From NCBI RefSeq assembly GCF_900143275.1, contig NZ_FSRO01000001.1, positions 2,312,116 through 2,376,115 of the forward strand: a DNA stretch of 64,000 nucleotides, given 5' to 3'. The notes under the pieces were generated by a model that did not search any database, was not told the DNA's origin, and worked only from the letters and a program-made list of their open reading frames with translations. The position numbers were made by a program, and so were the translations under genes. The stretch is from Nitrosomonas cryotolerans ATCC 49181. Its GTDB lineage: Bacteria; Pseudomonadota; Gammaproteobacteria; Burkholderiales; Nitrosomonadaceae. The stretch's first letter is position 1. Each line of letters starts with the position of its first letter. Positions 57,683-64,000 of the stretch are shown piece by piece.

Positions 57683-58426
57683 CTAGCCATGCAATCGTTC
57701 ACCATCCAGACGCTGGATAGTTAATATCAGAAACGTAATTATAAACAGGACTAAATACGCGACACTAAAGCTATCAATCATTCCGCGATTAAAGTTTTCA
57801 AAATGTTTCAGCAGAGAAAATTGATGTATCAGGCTATCTGCATCATGCGCAACAATATCTAATATCCATAGTCCCAATAACACACCTAACGTACCAACAG
57901 CCGCAATTATCGGATAAGTAGTGAGACTTGAAATATACAAACCTAATGCCGTAAAACAGGCTGCGATTAGAAGCAAGCCGACGGTGCTACTCAAAAGCAA
58001 ACCAAAATCAAGCGTACCGCCCGCTAGCAATGAAATTGATAATCCCACAACCAAAACAATCACAGCCAAAAAGAAAATCATCAAACCAGTAAATTTACCC
58101 AATACGATATCAGTCATAGAAATGGGCGCTGAAACAAGCAGGGCCATGGTATGATTCTGATACTCTCCGGCGATCAGGCGCATAGTTAATAAGGGTGTAA
58201 TCATCAATAACATGAGTGCTGCCATCGCAAATACAGGGGTAATAATAATCTCTGTCACACCTGGGGGATTGGCAATCTGCATTAATTGCGACTGTACTCC
58301 CAGAAAGGCATCAAGCCGATTTAAAAAAACCCATGTTAATACCAGCTGCATCAAAGCAAGCAAGAACCACGCTAATAGCGAGGAAAATAACATGCTTAGC
58401 TCTTTCTGGGCAATGGTAATAATCAT
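57683..58426 (-). CDS. ABC transporter permease (GldF-like)
   Basis: About 248 residues from ATG 58426, with six helices of the ABC-2 type, including LIAGEYQNHTMALLVSAPIS. The longer start at 58453 would overlap the ATPase by 23 nt. Pairs with the ATPase and the GldG-like protein to form a three-gene ABC system. Confidence 0.8.
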   Translation of the reverse strand: MIITIAQKELSMLFSSLLAWFLLALMQLVLTWVFLNRLDAFLGVQSQLMQIANPPGVTEIIITPVFAMAALMLLMITPLLTMRLIAGEYQNHTMALLVSAPISMTDIVLGKFTGLMIFFLAVIVLVVGLSISLLAGGTLDFGLLLSSTVGLLLIAACFTALGLYISSLTTYPIIAAVGTLGVLLGLWILDIVAHDADSLIHQFSLLKHFENFNRGMIDSFSVAYLVLFIITFLILTIQRLDGERLHG

Positions 58427-58430
58427 TATA

Positions 58431-59183
58431 TCAAGTACTTTCAATATATTCATTATCCAGGGTAAGCTGTGAAAACAGCATTTCCAGGTTAGTCTCTTTC
58501 CGTTTTAATTCAGCCAGTGTATTGTCAAAAACTAGGCGGCCTTGGTGCAGGATATACACATGATCACAAACGCTCTCAACTTCCGACAGAATATGCGTCG
58601 ATAAAATCACACTATATGCTGCACCTAACTCACGAATCAATACGCGAATTTCACGCATCTGGTTGGGATCAAGTCCGACGGTCGGCTCATCCAGAATAAT
58701 GACATCTGGATCATGAATAATGGCTTGTGCGATACCCACACGCTGCTGATAACCTTTCGAAAGTGTACTGATCAGACGTTTACCTTGATCGGCCAATCCA
58801 CAACGCTGCTTAACGCTATCCACTGCAGCATGAATTTTCTGATTATTTATTCGATGCAATCTGGCTATCAGCTGCAAATATTCATTCACCGTCATCTCAA
58901 GATAAAGCGGCGGCTTCTCAGGCAAATAACCCATGTGAGCTTTCGCATCACGCGGTTTATCCAATAAATCGATACCACAAATTTCAATATGCCCCCTACT
59001 GGGCGCAAGATTCCCCGTTAGCATACGCATTGTAGTCGTTTTACCCGCACCATTAGGCCCGAGCAACCCCAATACTGTTCCCCGTCTTAATTCCAGATTA
59101 ATTCCCTGTACCACAGCCAAGGCACCGAAATGACGATATAGATTTTGTACTGATAGAGTTACAGGCGAGATTTGTTCAATCAT
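58431..59183 (-). CDS. ABC transporter ATPase (GldA-like)
   Basis: About 250 residues from ATG 59183. Walker A LGPNGAGKTTTMRML, signature LSKGYQQRVGIAQAI, Walker B DVIILDEPTVGLDP and the His loop (STHILSEVES). Drives the GldF/GldG membrane components. First gene of the cluster. Confidence 0.87.
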   Translation of the reverse strand: MIEQISPVTLSVQNLYRHFGALAVVQGINLELRRGTVLGLLGPNGAGKTTTMRMLTGNLAPSRGHIEICGIDLLDKPRDAKAHMGYLPEKPPLYLEMTVNEYLQLIARLHRINNQKIHAAVDSVKQRCGLADQGKRLISTLSKGYQQRVGIAQAIIHDPDVIILDEPTVGLDPNQMREIRVLIRELGAAYSVILSTHILSEVESVCDHVYILHQGRLVFDNTLAELKRKETNLEMLFSQLTLDNEYIEST

Positions 59184-59371
59184 TCGAGTATACTGTGCTT
59201 CCAAGAACTATTAATTTTTTTGATGATACAATAAAATACTTACATTCTGAAAATCGGTATTGATTTTTAATAAATGAACAAGAAAGCTCTTAAAAAAATA
59301 ATCGAAAAATGTAATTTGGCGCATCATTGGATATAAGCTGCAAAATTAAATAGGATTTTTATCTATTTGTC

Positions 59372-60706
59372 ATGGGAACTAACCGGCTAAGCAATAATAA
59401 ATTATGGCGTGCATCATACCTAATTAGCTTAATTTTAATTCTGTTATTAGGATGCACTGCAAACAAACCCTATCATGTATTATACGATTCTTGTAACACA
59501 GCGACTCCTCTAGTTGAATGTAAGACTCATTCAATCGTTGAAATAAAAAATCCAGATGATTTGGATGAGAATTATTCATTAGGCTTTATTGAATTCGACG
59601 ATCAGGGACAATTACACGATCGAAAACAACTAGAATTCTTGATTGATGATCTTTATTCTAAAGCAGCGAAAGATAATTTATTGATTGTCGTCTTCGTGCA
59701 TGGATGGCAGCATAATGCGCAACATGATGACAGTTATCTTACTAATTTTCATAAAACACTAGGTAAACTCAGCAAACTTGAGTCTCAATCTGCTCGCGCA
59801 GATAAGCGACCAAAACGGCAGATCTCAGGCGTATATCTCGGCTGGCGTGGCCGTTCTCTAGATATTCCTTATATTAATACAAGTACATTCTGGGAACGCA
59901 AAAATACTGCGCACACAGTAGGACACGGCGGCGTTGCTGAAGTTTTTTCTAGATTAGAAGAATTACGTAACGTCAAAATCAGCATTGATGAAGCCGTACC
60001 TATTAACAAAACACGGTTAGTTATTATAGGCCATAGCTTCGGGGGTGCTGTAGTCTATACAGCCTTATCACAAATATTTATGGACCGCTTTGTACAAACA
60101 AAAGGACCAATTGGCATTTCCTCTGATGTCAGAGGATTTGGTGATCTGGTCGTTCTGATAAATCCGGCATTTGAAGCGACGCGTTTCCTTAATCTCAGCT
60201 TAATGGCAAATGAACGCGGACATTATTTTGCAACCCAATTACCTGTTTTAGCTGTCATGACTTCCGAATCTGACTGGGCGACAAAATATGCTTTCTGGGC
60301 GGGACGTTCGGTATCTACAATTTTTGATACTTATAAGGGCATTTCATATATTAATAAGGCAGCGGGAATAAAAACTACCGTTAGTGAGAAAGAAGCTAAT
60401 CGTACTGCTATCGGTCACTTTAAGCCCATTAAAACACATTTTCTTGAATACAAGCCAATACAAAAAGAAGAAAATGATATGATTGCATATCAACGCGTAA
60501 AAGCAGGCTGGGATAATGACGCGCCCGATACCAGTATCGAGTTCAGCGGTTCAATTTTACATCATAAGCATAATTCAATCAGCCATAACCCGTATCTTAT
60601 AATCAAGGTCGACGAAAGAATTATCCCGAATCATAGCGATATTTTTAATGATGCTGTTGAGGATTTTATTCGTAACTTTATTTTATTATCCGTACAGGAC
60701 AGCTAA
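59372..60706 (+). CDS. Lipoprotein with alpha/beta-hydrolase fold
   Basis: 444 residues with a lipoprotein signal (LISLILILLLGC lipobox). VFVHGWQHNAQHDD is the oxyanion-type segment and GHSFGGAVVY (Ser near 222) the nucleophile elbow of a serine hydrolase. Predicted membrane-anchored esterase or lipase-like enzyme on the periplasmic side; substrate unknown. AT-rich and monocistronic, possibly acquired. lgt, encoded nearby, would lipidate it. Confidence 0.75.
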   Translation: MGTNRLSNNKLWRASYLISLILILLLGCTANKPYHVLYDSCNTATPLVECKTHSIVEIKNPDDLDENYSLGFIEFDDQGQLHDRKQLEFLIDDLYSKAAKDNLLIVVFVHGWQHNAQHDDSYLTNFHKTLGKLSKLESQSARADKRPKRQISGVYLGWRGRSLDIPYINTSTFWERKNTAHTVGHGGVAEVFSRLEELRNVKISIDEAVPINKTRLVIIGHSFGGAVVYTALSQIFMDRFVQTKGPIGISSDVRGFGDLVVLINPAFEATRFLNLSLMANERGHYFATQLPVLAVMTSESDWATKYAFWAGRSVSTIFDTYKGISYINKAAGIKTTVSEKEANRTAIGHFKPIKTHFLEYKPIQKEENDMIAYQRVKAGWDNDAPDTSIEFSGSILHHKHNSISHNPYLIIKVDERIIPNHSDIFNDAVEDFIRNFILLSVQDS

Positions 60707-60771
60707 TCATCCACATATATCTGGTGTTAGCTGTGCCATAATTGCGTGAAAGAACGGAAATAATTCATATC

Positions 60772-60884
60772 TAAGACCGCTGCATAACTGTGTCTTTGAG
60801 CTTTTCTGATTACTTGCAGCATTGATAAATCAAGCACTTAAAAATCTTGCTCAGCCCGAAATAGCCAATTATGTAGCGGTCTTT
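60772..60884. mobile_element. 113-bp miniature inverted-repeat element (MITE), copy 2
   Basis: Second copy of the element at 7893-8004, with a one-base length difference and diverged ends (right end CAATTATGTAGCGGTCTTT). Possible ATC repeats flank it (60769-60771, 60885-60887), but boundaries are less sure. It lies just after the lipoprotein hydrolase gene. Confidence 0.78.
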
Positions 60885-60950
60885 ATCTTTTTATCAGTTT
60901 TCAATCCGGAAAAAATAATCTGCCTAATTTTCTATTCTCACAATTTTAAA

Positions 60951-60979
60951 TGTAGCAGGCTACATGTTAGCCTGCTACA
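60951..60979 (-). terminator. Hairpin downstream of lgt, probable terminator
   Basis: An 11-bp perfect stem (TGTAGCAGGCT / AGCCTGCTACA) with a 7-nt loop. On the minus strand it is followed by TTTAAAATT, about 75 bp past the lgt stop. Could serve both convergent genes. Confidence 0.55.
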
Positions 60980-61054
60980 AAACGCAAGTAATTTTTACCC
61001 AGAATTAACCAAGATTTTCTGACTAAAATTAAACATTCATAAAGAATACTGTAC

Positions 61055-61882
61055 CTATGTTTTTCGTTTCTTCCCTGCTGTTTTATTAATCCTCTGATTA
61101 CTTATTTTTCCATTAGCCCAAACCAGCATCCCTGCGCCTACCAGAACCATAGGCAGAGATAACCATTGCCCCATACTCATTCCCCATGTCAACACACCCA
61201 TAAAACCATTCTCCGGTTCACGGTAAAATTCTGCAATTGTACGAAATAGACCATAACCTATCAGAAACATACCGGATACAGCACCAACAGGCCGTGGTTT
61301 AGCAGAGTAAAGCCACAGTAGTATAAAAAAAGCCAATCCCTCAAGTGCAAATTGATAAAGTTGGGAAGGATGGCGTGGTAATGCATCCACATAAGGAAAA
61401 ACCATCCCCCAAGAGACATCTGTCGGACGTCCCCATAACTCAGCATTAATAAAATTTCCAATACGACCAGCACCTAATCCCAAAGGAACTAATGGTGCAA
61501 TAAAATCTGTCACAACAAGCCATTGCAATCGATATTTACGAGCAAATAAAGCCATGGCAACAAAAACGCCAATCATACCGCCATGAAAAGACATCCCGCC
61601 TTCCCAGATAGCAAAAATTTGTAATGGGTGCTGTAAATAATAACCCAATTGATAAAATATGATATGCCCCAGACGGCCGCCTAATATGACACCTAATACA
61701 CCATAAAATAATGCATCATCCAGCATGTCATAAGTGAAAGCGGTTTGTGGGCCGCGTTTAATGCGATATCGCCCTAATACAATGAACAGCGCAAATCCTA
61801 ACAAATACATAAGCCCGTACCAATGGATAGATAACGGACCCAGCGAAAGCGCGACAGGATCAATCTGAGGATGAACGAACAT
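61055..61882 (-). CDS. lgt: Phosphatidylglycerol-prolipoprotein diacylglyceryl transferase
   Basis: 275 residues with seven helices and the Lgt signature [17 protein letters not shown]. Transfers diacylglyceryl from phosphatidylglycerol to the lipobox Cys, the first step of lipoprotein maturation. Divergent from ilvD, a typical betaproteobacterial arrangement. Confidence 0.95.
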   Translation of the reverse strand: MFVHPQIDPVALSLGPLSIHWYGLMYLLGFALFIVLGRYRIKRGPQTAFTYDMLDDALFYGVLGVILGGRLGHIIFYQLGYYLQHPLQIFAIWEGGMSFHGGMIGVFVAMALFARKYRLQWLVVTDFIAPLVPLGLGAGRIGNFINAELWGRPTDVSWGMVFPYVDALPRHPSQLYQFALEGLAFFILLWLYSAKPRPVGAVSGMFLIGYGLFRTIAEFYREPENGFMGVLTWGMSMGQWLSLPMVLVGAGMLVWANGKISNQRINKTAGKKRKT

Positions 61883-61995
61883 AGGTAGGCCTCGACCTTA
61901 TTTACGGTAAAATATACATTATACCAAGTACGTTTGTGACAACAGAACGTGTTCTTGTCATTTGTAATTGTATTTTTCTAATTTCAGGAGTTTTC

Positions 61996-63672
61996 ATGCC
62001 GGATAACAAACGCAGTCAAGCCATTACCCAGGGCGCACAACGCGCGCCCAATCGTGCCATGTTACGCGCAGTAGGTTTTGATGATGGAGATTTTAGCAAG
62101 CCTATTGTTGGTGTGGCCAACGGTTATTCTACAATTACACCATGTAATAAGGGATTAAACGAACTAGCCATCAATGCAGAGCAAGCACTCAGAAAAGCCG
62201 GCGCCATGCCCCAGATGTTTGGAACGATTACCGTATCTGACGGCATTTCTATGGGTACTGAGGGTATGAAATATTCGCTGGTATCACGAGAGGTCATTGC
62301 AGATTCAATTGAAACGGCTGTGCAAGCGGAAAGCATGGATGGCGTCATTGCAATTGGTGGCTGTGACAAAAACATGCCGGGTGCAATGATCGCAATTGCC
62401 AGGATTAATGTCCCTGCTATATTTGTTTATGGCGGCACCATTAAACCAGGTCATTATAAAGGACAGGATCTCACTATTGTCAGTGCATTTGAGGCGGTTG
62501 GACAGCATAGTGCACACAAAATCGACGATGAGGAATTATTGCAGGTAGAGCGACATGCGTGTCCTGGGGCAGGTTCTTGCGGTGGAATGTTCACTGCCAA
62601 CACCATGTCATCGGCATTTGAAGCAATGGGAATGAGTCTGCCTTATTCCTCAACCATGGCAGCGGAAGATGAAGAAAAATACACCAGCGCGGCCCGTTCT
62701 GCAGAAGTTTTAGTCAATGCAATAAAACAACAGATTCTTCCACGCGACATTATTACCCGGAAATCTATCGAAAATGCCATTGCTGTGATTATGGCAGTAG
62801 GTGGCTCAACCAATGCCGTATTACACTTACTTGCTATAACTCACGCAGCTGAAGTAAAACTGACCATTGATGATTTCGAACGTATACGTGGAAAAATACC
62901 CGTATTGTGTGATTTAAAACCTTCCGGGCGGTACGTGACAACTGATCTACATAAAGCAGGCGGCATTCCACAGGTAATGAAAATGCTGTTGGCACACGGT
63001 TTATTGCATGGCGACTGTATCACTATCAGCGGCCAGACGATTGCTGAAGTACTACAGGATGTACCCGAAATACCATCACTTCAGCAAGATGTTATCCGAC
63101 AATGGAATAATCCCGTATATGCACAGGGTCATCTTGCCATACTGAAAGGCAATTTATCAGCGGAAGGCTGTGTCGCCAAAATTACTGGCGTGAAGAACCC
63201 AAAAATTACAGGACCCGCCCGCGTATTTGAATCGGAAGAAACCTGCATGGCGGCAATACTTGCCCACAAAATTCAACCCGGTGACGTAGTGGTCATACGT
63301 TATGAAGGTCCCAGAGGGGGACCCGGTATGCGCGAAATGCTTTCACCAACTTCGGCATTGATCGGTGAAGGCCTGGGAGATTCGGTTGGTCTCATCACAG
63401 ATGGACGCTTCTCTGGTGGCACATATGGAATGGTCGTTGGCCATGTTGCGCCGGAAGCATTTGTCGGCGGCACCATCGCATTAGTACATGAAGGAGACTC
63501 GATCACCATCGACGCAGCACAGCGTCTGCTACAGTTAAATGTCCCAGAGGCAATACTCGCGCAACGACGCACGGCATGGCGCCCACCCGAACCACGCTAC
63601 CGGCGAGGTGTATTGGCAAAATATGCAAAACTTGTTTCAACTGCCAGCCGTGGTGCAATAACGGATTCATAG
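61996..63672 (+). CDS. ilvD: Dihydroxy-acid dehydratase
   Basis: 558 residues from ATG 61996 ([18 protein letters not shown]), chosen because AGGAG is 6 nt upstream; ATG/TTG-type extension to 61936 is not used. [2Fe-2S] cluster Cys in GGCDKNMPG and [24 protein letters not shown] near the C-terminus. Third step of valine and isoleucine synthesis. Confidence 0.96.
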   Translation: MPDNKRSQAITQGAQRAPNRAMLRAVGFDDGDFSKPIVGVANGYSTITPCNKGLNELAINAEQALRKAGAMPQMFGTITVSDGISMGTEGMKYSLVSREVIADSIETAVQAESMDGVIAIGGCDKNMPGAMIAIARINVPAIFVYGGTIKPGHYKGQDLTIVSAFEAVGQHSAHKIDDEELLQVERHACPGAGSCGGMFTANTMSSAFEAMGMSLPYSSTMAAEDEEKYTSAARSAEVLVNAIKQQILPRDIITRKSIENAIAVIMAVGGSTNAVLHLLAITHAAEVKLTIDDFERIRGKIPVLCDLKPSGRYVTTDLHKAGGIPQVMKMLLAHGLLHGDCITISGQTIAEVLQDVPEIPSLQQDVIRQWNNPVYAQGHLAILKGNLSAEGCVAKITGVKNPKITGPARVFESEETCMAAILAHKIQPGDVVVIRYEGPRGGPGMREMLSPTSALIGEGLGDSVGLITDGRFSGGTYGMVVGHVAPEAFVGGTIALVHEGDSITIDAAQRLLQLNVPEAILAQRRTAWRPPEPRYRRGVLAKYAKLVSTASRGAITDS

Positions 63673-63681
63673 CCCCATTAC

Positions 63682-63783
63682 TTATTCTCCCCAAACATGT
63701 CCAACCATCTTGCAGGTGAAACCAGTCCATGCCTTCTTCAACGTACCCACAAGCCGGTTGACTGGTTTCCTAGGGGAGAATAA
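63682..63783. repeat. Inverted-repeat block downstream of ilvD
   Basis: Outer arms TTATTCTCCCC (63682-63692) and GGGGAGAATAA (63773-63783) and inner arms GAAACCAGT (63718-63726) and ACTGGTTTC (63761-63769) make nested inverted repeats about 100 bp long. Probably a small mobile element or structured RNA; no flanking duplication is clear. Confidence 0.4.
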
Positions 63784-63853
63784 ACACCGAACCTCGCACG
63801 TGCACAAAATATAAACCAATACTACTTTCAATTGGCTACTCCGCCTACCACTG

Positions 63854-63882
63854 GTGCCACGTAATGGCACATGGGTTTTTTT
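63854..63882 (+). terminator. Possible terminator beyond ilvD
   Basis: Stem GTGCCA / TGGCAC with a CGTAA loop, then ATGGG and seven T. Weak stem and a spacer before the T-run, so tentative. The remaining sequence to 64000 contains no supportable gene. Confidence 0.35.
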
Positions 63883-64000
63883 GAAGATACTCAAGTAGTC
63901 CTGGACATTTTGTTAATATTAAAGTCGATCATGAGGAACATCCTGATATCGATCAGGTAGATCAGACTGCACATAATGGGACCGTCTCCTAATATACGAT

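Noticed and set aside
63773..63882. Group II intron end
   Set aside because: A GTGCG...GGTTCGGTG string on the minus strand was suggestive, but no domain V fold or maturase gene could be traced.

Overview
The window is chromosomal DNA from a Gram-negative bacterium with an AT-leaning base composition. Gene content and order suggest a betaproteobacterium, most likely a Nitrosomonas-like ammonia oxidiser. Supporting blocks are valS-holC-pepA, ypjD next to ffh, coaBC-dut, radC-rpmB-rpmG, yggU-yggT-proC, a mutM/gldAFG cluster and lgt divergent from ilvD. The genus is an inference from organisation and composition; no rRNA is present to confirm it.

Layout. 1-2.7 kb: the start of a cold-shock protein gene, a membrane diguanylate cyclase, and a YgjP-type metallopeptidase that has lost its catalytic Glu. 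2.8-7.9 kb: a complete type I restriction-modification operon (hsdM-hsdS-hsdR, minus strand) with a small inverted-repeat element directly upstream. 8-13 kb: a PrcB-like secreted protein, initiator tRNA-fMet, a RIO-type kinase, an HD-GYP phosphodiesterase and a dicarboxylate/amino-acid symporter. 13-25 kb is the accessory part: two of three copies of an internally deleted tnpB element, a remnant of a divergent tnpA/tnpB element, a DUF2325-type protein lacking its last domain, a decaheme cytochrome pseudogene, an orphan zinc-ribbon protein, a Lon-like protease, metY and an FtsH homologue.

25-43 kb: small membrane and stress-type proteins, a Rieske oxygenase, a lipoprotein, priA, valS, holC, pepA, an HDOD-GGDEF protein, serB and a malic enzyme gene. 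43.4-44.3 kb holds the third tnpB element. 44-64 kb is mostly housekeeping: ypjD, ffh, dut, coaBC, radC, rpmB-rpmG, a fatty-acid desaturase, rluE-like, sixA-like, yggU, yggT, proC, mutM, a Gld-type ABC cluster with a decayed DUF4340 relic, a lipoprotein hydrolase, lgt and ilvD.

Functional links: three cyclic-di-GMP proteins (two GGDEF, one HD-GYP) are scattered over 40 kb. The RM operon is the only clear defence system. The most notable feature is a family of tnpB elements that all share one internal deletion removing the middle of the nuclease, together with two different miniature inverted-repeat elements, one lying in the hsd promoter region. I did not find a convincing new multi-gene system.
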